Positions 43,474-53,322 of a stretch of DNA of 64,000 nt are shown in pieces. This DNA is from Thermodesulfobacteriota bacterium (GTDB lineage: Bacteria > Desulfobacterota > QYQD01): assembly GCA_031082315.1 (NCBI GenBank), contig JAVHLC010000008.1, forward strand, positions 82,908-146,907, in the 5' to 3' direction. Numbering within the stretch: the first letter of the stretch is position 1; each line of letters opens with the position of its first letter. The position numbers and the translations under genes are program-made. The notes under the pieces were generated by a model. That model saw only the letters and a program-made list of their open reading frames with translations. It searched no databases and was not told where the DNA came from.

Positions 43474-46400
43474 TTAGGCATCGAGGGCTTTTCGCACCGC
43501 AGTGAGAAACTCTGCCACCTGAAACGGTTTTCTGATAAAGCCCTTAAGTTCAGGGCGCATAGCCTCTTTCCCGTGGCCGTTTGCACTGTAGCCGCTGGTC
43601 AACATTACCTTGACCCCGGGGTTGATCCCCAATAACTTATCCAGGCATTCCATCCCGCCTATCTGGGGCATAATCAGGTCGAGGATGACCAGATCAATAT
43701 CCTGCTGTTGTTTCTGATACATGCCCAGGGCCTCCCGCGGGTCTGATAAGGGTATCACCTTGTAGCCAAAGTCTTCCAGGATGTTTTGGGCCACGCTGAG
43801 CACCAGAGGTTCGTCATCAATAATAAGGATGGTTTCATCCCCTGTAGGCAGGTTTTTAATTTTTTCTTCCATTTCCTGCCTCGTCTCTCCACCGGCCGGC
43901 AGATATATCTTAAACATGGTGCCACGGCCGACTTCACTATAGACGTTTATGAATCCCCGGTGATTTTTGACGATGGCGTAAGCCACCGACAGCCCCAGGC
44001 CCGTCCCCTTGCCCAGTCCTTTGGTAGTAAAGAACGGCTCAAAGATACGCTCTGTAATCTCCCTGGACATCCCGATGCCGGTGTCCGAGATCGCTATGCA
44101 GATATAGCGTCCGGGGAGAACACCGTGGTGATTATTGCAATAGGTCTCATCCAGGCCGGTGTTGGTGGTTTCAATAATCAGCCTGCCGCCGTTGGGCATG
44201 GCGTCACGGGCATTGATACAGATGTTCATGACCACCTGCTGGATCTGCACCGGGTCGGCCTCTGTGATGGAAAGGCCGGGATCAAGATAACCCTCGATAG
44301 CTATACTTTTAGGTATGGTGCGTAACAGCAGGTTTCGGGTCTCCTCTATCAACGAGTTTAATTGAAAAGGTTTCGGGTTGGTGGGCACCTTGCGGCCAAA
44401 GGTCAGGAGCTGCTGGATAAGTTCAGCCGCCCTCCCTCCGGCCTGATCAATGTTTGCAACGTAAGTATATTCAGGTCTGTCTTTATCCAGTTTATTCAGG
44501 AGGAGGGATGCATATCCGGTTATGCCGGTAAGCAGGTTATTAAAGTCATGGGCGACGCCGCCGGCCAGAAGCCCGATGGATTCCATCTTCTGGGCCTGAA
44601 AGAACTGGGTTTCCAATTTCTTATACCGGGTTATGTCGTCCATAATAAGGAGGGCCGTCTCTTTTTCTCCCCGCTGCAGGGATAAGACGGTAAAAAGGAT
44701 AGTCTTTTCTGTCTCTTCGCCATTTATCTCCATTTTTAGGGACATTTCCTTACGTACGGTCTCTTCTCCGCGGGTGAAGAGGGCCATTAAAGCCAGCCGG
44801 AGCGGGCAATTGCGACATGCCGGGTGTGCCCGGCAGTGGGAGCAGTCCGGCCTGCCGCCACATTCCCGGCCTTTCCGGTAAACGCATCCAAAATGGCAGA
44901 GTCCCCATTTACCCATCATTTCCTCTACCGGCTGGTTGAAGAATTGCCCGGCGTGGTCACTGACGAAGGAGAGCCTGAAATCCGGTTCAATGACGCATAT
45001 AAAAGAAGGAATGGCATGCACCATCCGCGTATTAAACTCTTCCAGTTCATAGCGCGCCTCTTCGGCCTTTTTGCGTGTGGTTATATCGCTTACGATAGCC
45101 TCCGCACCGATTATTTGGCCGGTTTCGTTTCTCAGGGCGTGGGCGTTCAGGCTGACCCATATTATAGTCCCGTCTTTTTTCTTAAAAGTTGTTTCAAAGT
45201 TTTTTACAGAACCATCCTTAATCAAGTTTTGTAGATAACGATCTCTGTCGGATGCTGATGCGTAAATATCTTTTGGGATATTGAGCGCCAACAGTTCCTC
45301 CACGGATTCGTAATCCAGCATAGCTACCAGGGCCGGATTGGCCACAATAAACGTTCCATCCAGGGTGCTGCGGCAGATGCCTTCGGCCGCATTTTCAAAG
45401 ATGCCGCGGTATTTTTCCTCTGATTCAAGGAGGGCCTCTCTGGAGAGAGAGACCCGTTTTATCTCCTGGTGCAGTTTGCCGTAGAGATTTTTCAGGGTTG
45501 CGGCCATGGAGTTAAAGGCCTCACCCAGGGACTGGATCTCGTCCCCGGTCTTAAAGTCGAAAAACACCTCCCAGTTGCCGTTGGCGAATTCCTGTGTGCC
45601 CTCCTTGAGCGTAAGGATAGGCCTGGTTATGCGGCGGGAGAGATAAAGAGTGAGGGCTATCAGTATGCCGATAGCCGCCAGCAGCCATAATATGGTCTTG
45701 ACGACTGTTCTCTTTATGGGGGCATAGATGCTGGCCAGAGGCTGTTCGACTATTACTCCCCAGCCCATAGGTTGGATTCGGGTATGCACACCTATTACTT
45801 TCCTGCCGTCCCAGGCTCGGTATCGGTCTGATTTGAAGTTGTGAGCATGGTCTATACCGGACATTATATGTTTCACGGAAGCGACTTCAGACCATTTTTC
45901 TCTTTTTAATACATGCCTGAAATCTGAGTGGGCTATAACATAGCCCTTTTTATCCACTATATAGGCATAGCCTTCTCCGCCGCCTATCTTTACTGTGGAC
46001 AGAAGGGTTGAATATTTGGTTATGTCCAGGGTGGTATAAATCATCCCTACCAGCCCCTTATCATTATGGATGGTGGCTACTATATCAGTCATGGGCCGGC
46101 CTTGTTTAACAAAGACCGGACCGATATAGGATTCGGCGTCCCCGTTTTGCAGGGCAGTAATGACCTGTTTCTTAAATGGGCCTTCTCCCAACGGGTAGGA
46201 ATGAGGGCAGGTCCCGGCGAGCAGGATTTCGTGGCCGTTTTTATTCAGGAGACGAAAGCAGATAAAGTCCGGGAAACGTTGCATGGCACGGGTAAAATAG
46301 TTTTTTATGCGCGGTATATTCATCTCCTGGAAGCAGTCATCCTGAACTGCCATGTAGAGAAGGGACTGACTGTCTCTGATCACTTCCCGGACTACCTCGG

Positions 46401-46578
46401 CTATTCGCTGGTTAATGGCGGCCATAGATTGGCATTGATTATCATAAAGAGTTTGCGTCTGGAGGTAAATGAGTGAGGAGCCGACGACGAGAGCGATAAA
46501 TACGGCAGAACCCACGATGTAAAGCGAAAGCCGGCGGGCCAGGCTGGACTTGAAATGGGGTTGTTTGACGCCGGACAA
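43474..46578 (-). CDS. Membrane hybrid histidine kinase (dCache-HAMP-PAS-PAS-HisKA-ATPase-REC)
   Basis: A 1034-residue inner-membrane sensor kinase starting at TTG with AAAGGAGAG upstream. Two transmembrane helices (about 15-38 and 288-312) enclose a long periplasmic double-Cache domain. HAMP, a PAS domain ([18 protein letters not shown]) and a second PAS follow. The second PAS contains an unusual cluster of eight cysteines ([16 protein letters not shown], then [14 protein letters not shown]). HisKA with [13 protein letters not shown], HATPase_c with DTGIGM and [11 protein letters not shown], and a receiver with LVILDLIMP end the protein. No regulator gene is adjacent. Confidence 0.95.
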   Translation of the reverse strand: MSGVKQPHFKSSLARRLSLYIVGSAVFIALVVGSSLIYLQTQTLYDNQCQSMAAINQRIAEVVREVIRDSQSLLYMAVQDDCFQEMNIPRIKNYFTRAMQRFPDFICFRLLNKNGHEILLAGTCPHSYPLGEGPFKKQVITALQNGDAESYIGPVFVKQGRPMTDIVATIHNDKGLVGMIYTTLDITKYSTLLSTVKIGGGEGYAYIVDKKGYVIAHSDFRHVLKREKWSEVASVKHIMSGIDHAHNFKSDRYRAWDGRKVIGVHTRIQPMGWGVIVEQPLASIYAPIKRTVVKTILWLLAAIGILIALTLYLSRRITRPILTLKEGTQEFANGNWEVFFDFKTGDEIQSLGEAFNSMAATLKNLYGKLHQEIKRVSLSREALLESEEKYRGIFENAAEGICRSTLDGTFIVANPALVAMLDYESVEELLALNIPKDIYASASDRDRYLQNLIKDGSVKNFETTFKKKDGTIIWVSLNAHALRNETGQIIGAEAIVSDITTRKKAEEARYELEEFNTRMVHAIPSFICVIEPDFRLSFVSDHAGQFFNQPVEEMMGKWGLCHFGCVYRKGRECGGRPDCSHCRAHPACRNCPLRLALMALFTRGEETVRKEMSLKMEINGEETEKTILFTVLSLQRGEKETALLIMDDITRYKKLETQFFQAQKMESIGLLAGGVAHDFNNLLTGITGYASLLLNKLDKDRPEYTYVANIDQAGGRAAELIQQLLTFGRKVPTNPKPFQLNSLIEETRNLLLRTIPKSIAIEGYLDPGLSITEADPVQIQQVVMNICINARDAMPNGGRLIIETTNTGLDETYCNNHHGVLPGRYICIAISDTGIGMSREITERIFEPFFTTKGLGKGTGLGLSVAYAIVKNHRGFINVYSEVGRGTMFKIYLPAGGETRQEMEEKIKNLPTGDETILIIDDEPLVLSVAQNILEDFGYKVIPLSDPREALGMYQKQQQDIDLVILDLIMPQIGGMECLDKLLGINPGVKVMLTSGYSANGHGKEAMRPELKGFIRKPFQVAEFLTAVRKALDA

Positions 46579-46902
46579 GAACTCTCCTTTAAACTCTTAC
46601 CACAGAGGGCACGGAGCACACAGAGTTAAAAATTTATATTATAATAACGAAAAATGAAAAGCAAATATAACTGCTTTATCTGTTTCCCTTCATCTCCGTA
46701 TCGGCTATCGGCGAGATTCCTTAAAGATCCCCCTTAATCTCCCTTTTCCAAAGGGAGGTGGAACACTTCCCCCTTTGGAAAAGGGAGGTGGGGAGGGATT
46801 TAAGGATACTCTTTCAAACAGCTAAGCTGATATATCTATTTCTATTACCCCGGCTTCAAGATAACTGCCTGCGTTTCCGAAGAGTAGATGTGAGGGAGTA
46901 AA
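46579..46902. repeat. 324-bp gene-free spacer with repeat elements
   Basis: At 46600-46630 lies a CCACAGAGGGCACGGAGCAC arm, and at 46726-46806 a copy of the CCCTTTTCCAAAGGG element in which two hairpins lie back to back. The remainder, up to the PilB-type gene's GTGAGGG ribosome site, shows nothing clear; a promoter probably lies here. Confidence 0.65.
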
Positions 46903-49197
46903 ATGGTTGCGAATCCTGAGGCGGGTAGCGCGGTTATAACCAGCAACAAGGTCGTGGTTCGATTTTTAGACGGCCGCATGATCAAGGGCCGGAGTCTGTC
47001 CTTTAATCAACAGAACCCGGTTATAAAGGTCGAGTCCATAGACCGGTCGACCTCTTATGACATTAAATGGGAGGAACTTAAGGCCGTATTTTTCGTGAGG
47101 GAATTTGAGGGCCTGGCCCGGCCCGCAGATGAATCGGTTCAGCTCCAGGCCTCGCCTGTTTCGTCGGTGGGGCGCCATGTGCAGGTAGAATTTGTGGACG
47201 GTGAAGTCATTCAGGGATATGCGGAGGCGCTGAAAACCGGCCTGAGGGGATTTTTTATTTCGCCGCTTAATCGGCGTGACAACAACCTGCGGATCTTTGT
47301 CCCTAAAACCGCGGTAAAGAATGTGCGTGTAGCCCCTAAGCTGGGCGAGACCATGGTGAAGGAGGGGATGCTGCGCCAGGAGGAACTGGAAAAAGCGCTG
47401 GAAAAACAAAAAGAAGATCGGGAGAGAAAACTTGGCGGGGTTCTCGTCCAGGAAGGTGTGACCTCTGCGGAGGAGGTGGAACGGGCTCTCAAGGTACAAA
47501 AGACGGTAGTTGGACAAAAAATCGGCGAGATACTCGTCGAGGCCGGCGTCCTGACCCGGGAAGACCTGGAGAGGGCCTTGTCGGCTCAAAAGGAAAACCG
47601 GAACAAAAAACTGGGTCAGATTCTATTGGAGATGAATCTGGCTACGCCGGAATCCCTGGCCCTGGCCCTGGCCCTTAAGTACCGGTTACCCTATATTGAC
47701 GTTTCGACCTATCCTGTTGATCCCGTGGCTGTAACTACGGTTAAGGAGGAGGTAGCCAGAAAATTACAGTTTATCCCCATAACGAAGACCATGGACACGT
47801 TAACCATAGCTATCGCCGATCCCATAAATTTCGCCGCCAAGGACTATATCCAGTCAACAACCGGTCTTAACATCAAGGAGGTGCTTTCTACACCCAACAG
47901 CATCGAGGAGGCCATAAAGCAGTACTTTGGGTCGCCTGCCCTGGATGATGAGATACAGCGTCTTTCCGAGGTAGTGGCCGCGGAAAAGGGAGAGACGGAC
48001 GACAAGATGGCCGACCTCATTCAACAGGTGGAAGAGGCCTCCATTGTCAAGCTGGTCAACGGGATAATAAGGATGGCTGTGGCCAAGAGAGCCAGTGATA
48101 TCCATATCAATCCGGAACGGCGATCGACTGTCATCAGCTACCGCATCGACGGCATCCTTCGTCAGGAAAAGGCCATAGACGAATACATCCATCCCATACT
48201 TATCTCCCGCATCAAGATCATGGGCAATATGAACATTGCCGAGAGAAGACTTCCTCAGGATGGCCGGGCCCGCTTGCGTGTGGGAGAAAAACTGATCGAT
48301 CTCCGTATATCTTCCATACCCACCATCTGGGGAGAGAGTATAGTCATCCGTATCCTGGAAAAAAGCGCATCGGTTATAGGGCTAGAAGACCTGGGTTTTT
48401 TCCCTGATGATCTTGGCCTGGTCCGTTCACTTATAAGTCGCCCCTATGGCATGCTCCTTATAACCGGCCCGACCGGCAGCGGGAAATCTACTACTGTTTA
48501 TAGCCTGCTCCAGGAGCCGGGTTTTAAGGGTAAAAATATCATCACCATTGAAGATCCTGTGGAATATGAACTGCCCAACGTGAATCAGATCCAGGTCAAG
48601 CCCCATATTAACCTCACCTTTGCCAAGGCCTTGCGGCAGATTTTAAGACATGACCCGGATGTGATTATGGTGGGCGAGATCCGGGATGCAGAGACGGCGC
48701 GCATTGCCATTCAGGCGGCCTTGACCGGTCATCTCCTCATCAGCACCCTGCATACCAATAACGCCCCGGAGACCCTGAGCCGCTTGATGGACATGGGCAT
48801 TGAGCCCTATCTTATTTCTTCGACCGTGCTGGGCGTAATCAGCCAGAGGTTGGCGAGAACGATCTGTAAGTCACCCGAGTGCCGGCAGGTAGATACAAAG
48901 GCCGTGGAATCTCTGGCCGCCGCCGGTCTCGCGCCCGAAAAATACCAGGGGCATACTTTTTATAAAGGGAAAGGCTGTAAGGACTGTACAGACGGTTATA
49001 AGGGGCGGACCATTATTTATGAATTTATGCGCATAAATGAGCCTATCAAAAGGGCTATTGTGGAGAAGGTATCAGCAGAGGAGATACGCGCCCTGTCCAG
49101 GGCAAACGGCATGCGCACCATGGCCGAGACGGCGCTTCTCAAGGCCAAAGAAGGAATTACCACTGTGGAGGAAGTATTTACCAACCTGATAGAATAG
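46903..49197 (+). CDS. PilB/GspE-type secretion or pilus ATPase with a DUF6982-like N-terminus
   Basis: A 764-residue hexameric assembly ATPase of the type II secretion/type IV pilus family. The first about 145 residues hold two similar modules (VVVRFLDGRMIKGRSLSFN and VQVEFVDGEVIQGYAEALK), resembling a DUF6982-type domain. Three short helical repeats (LGxxLVQEGVTSAEEVERAL-like) lead into an MshEN-like domain. The motor domain has Walker A GPTGSGKSTTVY, the Asp box, Walker B DVIMVGEIRDAETA and a His box LISTLHTNNAPE. A C-terminal cysteine pattern (CKSPEC, CKDC) fits the zinc site. No other pilus or secretion genes are beside it. Confidence 0.92.
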   Translation: MVANPEAGSAVITSNKVVVRFLDGRMIKGRSLSFNQQNPVIKVESIDRSTSYDIKWEELKAVFFVREFEGLARPADESVQLQASPVSSVGRHVQVEFVDGEVIQGYAEALKTGLRGFFISPLNRRDNNLRIFVPKTAVKNVRVAPKLGETMVKEGMLRQEELEKALEKQKEDRERKLGGVLVQEGVTSAEEVERALKVQKTVVGQKIGEILVEAGVLTREDLERALSAQKENRNKKLGQILLEMNLATPESLALALALKYRLPYIDVSTYPVDPVAVTTVKEEVARKLQFIPITKTMDTLTIAIADPINFAAKDYIQSTTGLNIKEVLSTPNSIEEAIKQYFGSPALDDEIQRLSEVVAAEKGETDDKMADLIQQVEEASIVKLVNGIIRMAVAKRASDIHINPERRSTVISYRIDGILRQEKAIDEYIHPILISRIKIMGNMNIAERRLPQDGRARLRVGEKLIDLRISSIPTIWGESIVIRILEKSASVIGLEDLGFFPDDLGLVRSLISRPYGMLLITGPTGSGKSTTVYSLLQEPGFKGKNIITIEDPVEYELPNVNQIQVKPHINLTFAKALRQILRHDPDVIMVGEIRDAETARIAIQAALTGHLLISTLHTNNAPETLSRLMDMGIEPYLISSTVLGVISQRLARTICKSPECRQVDTKAVESLAAAGLAPEKYQGHTFYKGKGCKDCTDGYKGRTIIYEFMRINEPIKRAIVEKVSAEEIRALSRANGMRTMAETALLKAKEGITTVEEVFTNLIE

Positions 49198-49231
49198 TTT
49201 CCATCCGTAAAACTTCCAGATGAACACTACA

Positions 49232-50431
49232 CTAAAAACCGCCTCGACCGCCCCCGTGATAGTGACAACTGGAGCAGCCGGGTTTGCCTGAACTGTGGTC
49301 GGCTCGGGTATGGCAGGCGTCAAAACAAAAATTCTGCCATGAGGCATCGGATGTGTCAGTTACAGAGATAGAGACCCCGTTTATGGACGACCGGACCAGA
49401 TAGATGCCGGTGGGCGAGCCGTGCGGTTCGTGGCAGTCGGTGCAGCATAGGGTCCGGTCAGTTCCTACAGTATAAGGGGCCCTGGGATAGGACATTGATC
49501 CTCCATAGGCGCCATGCGCATCCACCGTGACCACCGCGCTGGTGGTCTTCCAGCTTAATTTCCGTATGGCCCTGGGTGTACCGGGGAGACGGGGGTTGGT
49601 ACTGTTTATCGTATTATAATCATTATGGCAGTCGGTGCACAGCCGGACGTAATTGGGTAGATTGGAGCCGTTGGTGGTGGCGTCGTTGGCCGGCTCATAG
49701 GCCGTGGTTGAGCCATACCAGTGGGGGGCCTGGTAGTCTGCGTAGGTCGCATTCATCCGCTCCGTCGTGTCATCCCCCCATTTATTATCATGGTCGCTCG
49801 GCCTGGATATGGCTGATTTGGCGGCATCATAGGAGGCATTTTTGTTCCGTTGCGCTATGTGGGGATTGTGGCAGGCATCGCAGGGGTTAATGTCTGCCGG
49901 GAGCGACCAGGCCACGCCATTCGCATCGTACATGGTCTTGCCCAATGCCTGCGATACAATATCGGGCAGGTGATGGGAAGAGCCTGTTGTACTGGTGTGA
50001 CCGAAGGCCGTCAGTATATCGCTGTCATAAGAGCCGCCCGTGGTGTTACCGCCAAAATTATAGCTGTAGCTTTTATTGACGGAGATCCCCCCTGACTGGT
50101 ATCCGGTAGCCTGATGGCAATCAAAACAAAAATTTGCGGTCTGGCTGGTATGATTTTTGTCAAATAGGAGGTATTTTTGCGTCAGGGGATCGCTATTGGC
50201 CGGGGCTGGTTCAGCTCCGTCGATACTGGCGTGCTGCTCGTGGCAGTGGGCACAATTACCGATTGCATAGTCGGTAGGAAATCCCGTAGCGCTTCGCTTA
50301 ACGCCATAAGTGGCATTGCCGTGCGCTGAATCCAGATATGTACCGGCCCCCAGCGGGCTTGCGCCCAGGGTAATGAAGAAAAATGTTACAAGGCAGACAG
50401 CACATTTTTTTATCGTATGCCTGGGCCACAT
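49232..50431 (-). CDS. Periplasmic multiheme c-type cytochrome
   Basis: A 399-residue exported protein. A signal peptide (about 8-28, IKKCAVCLVTFFFITLGA) precedes a domain with six CxxCH haem sites (CAHCH, CFDCH, CDACH, CTDCH twice, CSSCH) and one longer-spaced CFDACH (CxxxCH). Extra His residues, as in ASHDGxxH-like contexts, may be distal ligands. It resembles doubled-CXXCH electron carriers of metal- and sulfate-reducing bacteria. It converges with the PilB-type gene. No membrane partner is adjacent, so its redox partner is unknown. Confidence 0.88.
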   Translation of the reverse strand: MWPRHTIKKCAVCLVTFFFITLGASPLGAGTYLDSAHGNATYGVKRSATGFPTDYAIGNCAHCHEQHASIDGAEPAPANSDPLTQKYLLFDKNHTSQTANFCFDCHQATGYQSGGISVNKSYSYNFGGNTTGGSYDSDILTAFGHTSTTGSSHHLPDIVSQALGKTMYDANGVAWSLPADINPCDACHNPHIAQRNKNASYDAAKSAISRPSDHDNKWGDDTTERMNATYADYQAPHWYGSTTAYEPANDATTNGSNLPNYVRLCTDCHNDYNTINSTNPRLPGTPRAIRKLSWKTTSAVVTVDAHGAYGGSMSYPRAPYTVGTDRTLCCTDCHEPHGSPTGIYLVRSSINGVSISVTDTSDASWQNFCFDACHTRADHSSGKPGCSSCHYHGGGRGGF

Positions 50432-50548
50432 CAGTTAATATATCGGCATGCCACAGACATATCTTTAATTCTTAATCGGCTGCCGTCGAGGTTGGTTTTT
50501 CTCTCTTGACATAATGCCGGTCACCAATTATAGATAGACCGGAAACGT

Positions 50549-50636
50549 GCCGGAGTGGTGAAACAGGTAGACGCAGGGGACTCAAAATCCCCCGACCCTC
50601 GCGGTCATGTCGGTTCGATTCCGACCTCCGGCACCA
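50549..50636 (+). tRNA. tRNA-Leu (anticodon CAA)
   Basis: 88 nt with a long variable arm (CGACCCTCGCGGTCATG) as expected for a class II tRNA. Acceptor GCCGGAG pairs with CTCCGGC, the anticodon loop CTCAAAA lies between GGGGA and TCCCC, the T arm has GGTTCGATTCC, and CCA is encoded. It reads UUG codons. Confidence 0.95.
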
Positions 50637-50856
50637 TATAATCCCCGCATATAGCCCGCACAGTATTGTCAAAAACTCAACCACAGAGCACACAGAGAAA
50701 ATAAAAATATCAAGAGTGATGGTCTTGTAAAAAGTCAATTTCTCACGCAACGGCGCAAAGACCGCGAAGATTACGGGTTGAAAAAACCGGCAACTCATGA
50801 CCCGAAACCCGCAACTCAAAAAGCTGAATACTGACTGCTGAACGCTGACAGCTTCC
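50637..50856. repeat. Spacer with several repeat elements
   Basis: No gene is visible. It contains a CCACAGAGCACACAGAG arm (about 50680), a partial MITE-like terminus TGATGGTCTTGTAAAAAGTC (from 50717) followed by TCACGCAACGGCGCAAAGAC, a CCCGCAACTC motif, and an AGCTGA-type block at 50819-50855 up to the dehydrogenase stop. Confidence 0.6.
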
Positions 50857-52164
50857 TTACGCCTTCACTACATTTCTCGTCTTTTCGTTGATTTTGACCA
50901 GGTTTCGTGTGTCAACTATGAGCCGGGCGTGCCTCCGGATAAAATCCGGGTCATAGGCAGAGTGGTTGGTGGCGATGAGGACGCAGTCGTATTTTTTCAG
51001 GTTTTTTTCGGTGAGGGGCACTGAGGCCATCTTAAGGTCATAGCGTCTCATTTTGTGTGTCCTGGGGACATGGGGGTCGTTATAATCCACTTTGGCCCCT
51101 TTTTCCCTTAATAGCTCGATAAGCTCCAGGGAAGGAGATTCCCGGACGTCGTCGATGTCTTTTTTGTAGGCAAGGCCGAGGACCAGTACTTTTGATCCCT
51201 TCAGGCTCTTGCCCCGGCTATTCAAGGCGTCAACAAGTTTGTTTATTACATAGGCCGGCATCGACGTGTTGATCTCTCCGGCCAGCTCGATAAACCTCGT
51301 GGCCATGCCGTATTCGCGCGCCTTCCAGGTGAGATAGAACGGATCAATAGGTATGCAGTGGCCGCCCAGACCCGGGCCGGGATAAAAAGGCATGTAGCCG
51401 AAGGGTTTTGTGGATGAGGCGGCGATTACCTCCCAGACGTCAATTCCCATCCGGTCAAAGACCATCTTCATCTCATTGACCATAGCGATATTTACGGAGC
51501 GGAAGATATTCTCCATGAGCTTGGTGGCCTCTGCCGCACGGGTGGAGGAGACAGGCACGGTCTTGACCACAATAGTATCATAGAGGGCGCAGGCCGCCTT
51601 GAGGCATTTTGGGGTGTAGCCTCCCACCACCTTGGGGATGGTGCCGGTAGAAAAATTCTTGTTGTTGGGGTCTTCCCGCTCCGGAGAAAAGGCCAGTGAG
51701 AAGTCCTTTCCAGCCTTGAGGCCGGTTTCTTCCAAAATGGCTCGCATATCCTCGTCGGTGGTACCGGGATAGGTCGTGGACTCCAGGACGATGAGCTGTC
51801 CCTTACGCAGATTGTCCCGGATGCTTCGCGTGGTAGAGAAGACATAAGAGAGATCCGGTTCCCGATTCCTGTTTAGCGGTGTGGGCACACAGATGAGAAT
51901 ACAATCCATCTTTTTCAGTCCGGAAAAACTGGTGGTGCTGCTAAAACGGCCTGTGGATAGGGCCTCCTTGACCTTGCCGGCAGGAATGTGCTTGATATAA
52001 GATAGTCCCGCTTCGAGGGCCTTAATTTTTTTTGTGTCTATGTCAAATCCGGTGACCGGAAACCCGGCCCTTACAAATTCCAGTACCAGGGGAAGGCCCA
52101 CATAGCCAAGGCCGATGATTCCGACTTGGGCCTGCCGTTTTTTGATGCGATCTAATAGGGTCAT
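50857..52164 (-). CDS. UDP-N-acetyl-hexosamine 6-dehydrogenase (WbpA/TviB type)
   Basis: A 435-residue cytoplasmic NAD-dependent enzyme that oxidises C6 of UDP-GlcNAc or UDP-GalNAc to the uronic acid for polysaccharide synthesis. The N-terminal Rossmann motif is GIIGLGYVGLPL, the middle has STTYPGTTDED, and the catalytic cysteine lies in GPGLGGHCIPIDPFYL. The C-terminal domain has LGLAYKKDIDDVRESPS. The ATG has GAGG upstream and begins 4 nt after the epimerase gene, so the two form an operon. Confidence 0.93.
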   Translation of the reverse strand: MTLLDRIKKRQAQVGIIGLGYVGLPLVLEFVRAGFPVTGFDIDTKKIKALEAGLSYIKHIPAGKVKEALSTGRFSSTTSFSGLKKMDCILICVPTPLNRNREPDLSYVFSTTRSIRDNLRKGQLIVLESTTYPGTTDEDMRAILEETGLKAGKDFSLAFSPEREDPNNKNFSTGTIPKVVGGYTPKCLKAACALYDTIVVKTVPVSSTRAAEATKLMENIFRSVNIAMVNEMKMVFDRMGIDVWEVIAASSTKPFGYMPFYPGPGLGGHCIPIDPFYLTWKAREYGMATRFIELAGEINTSMPAYVINKLVDALNSRGKSLKGSKVLVLGLAYKKDIDDVRESPSLELIELLREKGAKVDYNDPHVPRTHKMRRYDLKMASVPLTEKNLKKYDCVLIATNHSAYDPDFIRRHARLIVDTRNLVKINEKTRNVVKA

Positions 52165-52168
52165 GACC

Positions 52169-53203
52169 TCATTTACCTCGTTTTTTTGTTTTCTTTGTCA
52201 GTTTATCGACATACCACGCCACGGTCTCTTCCATTCCTTGTTTCACATCATGCGTTGGCTTGTAGCCCAGGAGGACCCGGGCCTTTTCAATGTCCGCCTG
52301 GGAATGCCTCACGTCTCCAGGCCGAAACGGCCCGTATTCGGCCTCAATCTTTGCAATAGCAGGGTAATGCCGGGCCAGAGAGCCGCGTATCATTGTAAAA
52401 AGCCCGTTTAATGTTGTCTTCTCGCCAAAGGCGACATTATAAATCTGGTTTAAGGCCGCAGGTCTTTCCGCCAAGGCGGACAGCAGATTGGCCTGGATGA
52501 CGTTGTCGATATAGCAGAAGTCCCGGCTGGTCTCACCGTCGCCGTGGATCGTCGGGGCCTTTCCATCCAGCAAGGCGCCGATCCAGCAGGGGATTACGGC
52601 CGCATAAGCCCCCTTGGGATCCTGCCGCCGGCCAAAGACGTTGAAGTATCTCAGCCCGATGCACTCCATCCCGTATGTGCGGGCAAAGACGTCGGCATAA
52701 AGTTCGTTTACATATTTGGTGACGGCATAAGGGGATAAGGGCCGCCCGATCACATCCTCTTTCTTTGGAAGCCCCGGGTGATCTCCGTAAGTGGAGGAAG
52801 AGGCCGCATAGACAAAACGCTTAATTTTGGCGTCGCGGGCCGCTACCAGCATGTTCACAAAGCCGTCGATATTTGACTGGTTGGTGGTGACAGGGTCATC
52901 AATAGAGCGGGGCACGCTGCCGAGGGCGGCCTGGTGGAGCGCATAGTCAACATCGACGCAGGCCCTGCGGCAGTCGTCGGGATTTCGTATATCCCCTCCG
53001 ATGAAGGTGAACCGGCTCCAGGCCTTTGCGTCCACTTTCTCTTTTATATCTTCCAGATTATGGAGATAGCCGGTGGAGAAGTTGTCCAGCCCGATGACGG
53101 TCTGCCCCAGCTTAAGCAGTTCCTCCAGGAGGCCCGATCCGATGAATCCGGCCACACCGGTGACCAGCCACTTCTTGGGTGATTTTCTCAGTTGCGTCTT
53201 CAT
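52169..53203 (-). CDS. UDP-N-acetylglucosamine 4-epimerase (WbpP/TviC type)
   Basis: A 344-residue extended short-chain dehydrogenase/reductase that interconverts UDP-GlcNAc and UDP-GalNAc. It has the NAD motif GVAGFIGSG, catalytic SSSTYGD and YAVTK, and [20 protein letters not shown] residues of the WbpP group. The second in-frame ATG is preferred because AGGGA precedes it; an ATG six codons earlier lacks a site. With the downstream dehydrogenase it would give UDP-GalNAcA, a precursor of O-antigen or capsule. No glycosyltransferase cluster is present in the window. Confidence 0.92.
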   Translation of the reverse strand: MKTQLRKSPKKWLVTGVAGFIGSGLLEELLKLGQTVIGLDNFSTGYLHNLEDIKEKVDAKAWSRFTFIGGDIRNPDDCRRACVDVDYALHQAALGSVPRSIDDPVTTNQSNIDGFVNMLVAARDAKIKRFVYAASSSTYGDHPGLPKKEDVIGRPLSPYAVTKYVNELYADVFARTYGMECIGLRYFNVFGRRQDPKGAYAAVIPCWIGALLDGKAPTIHGDGETSRDFCYIDNVIQANLLSALAERPAALNQIYNVAFGEKTTLNGLFTMIRGSLARHYPAIAKIEAEYGPFRPGDVRHSQADIEKARVLLGYKPTHDVKQGMEETVAWYVDKLTKKTKKRGK

Positions 53204-53322
53204 TTTAACAATCCCTGACATTTTTTAATACACTCTTCGGCCAATTTGGTGTCAGTCTTTATTATTACGTCTCCACATAAATTGCAAGGACTCTTCTGAT
53301 AACATCTGTATCGCGTCGTTTC

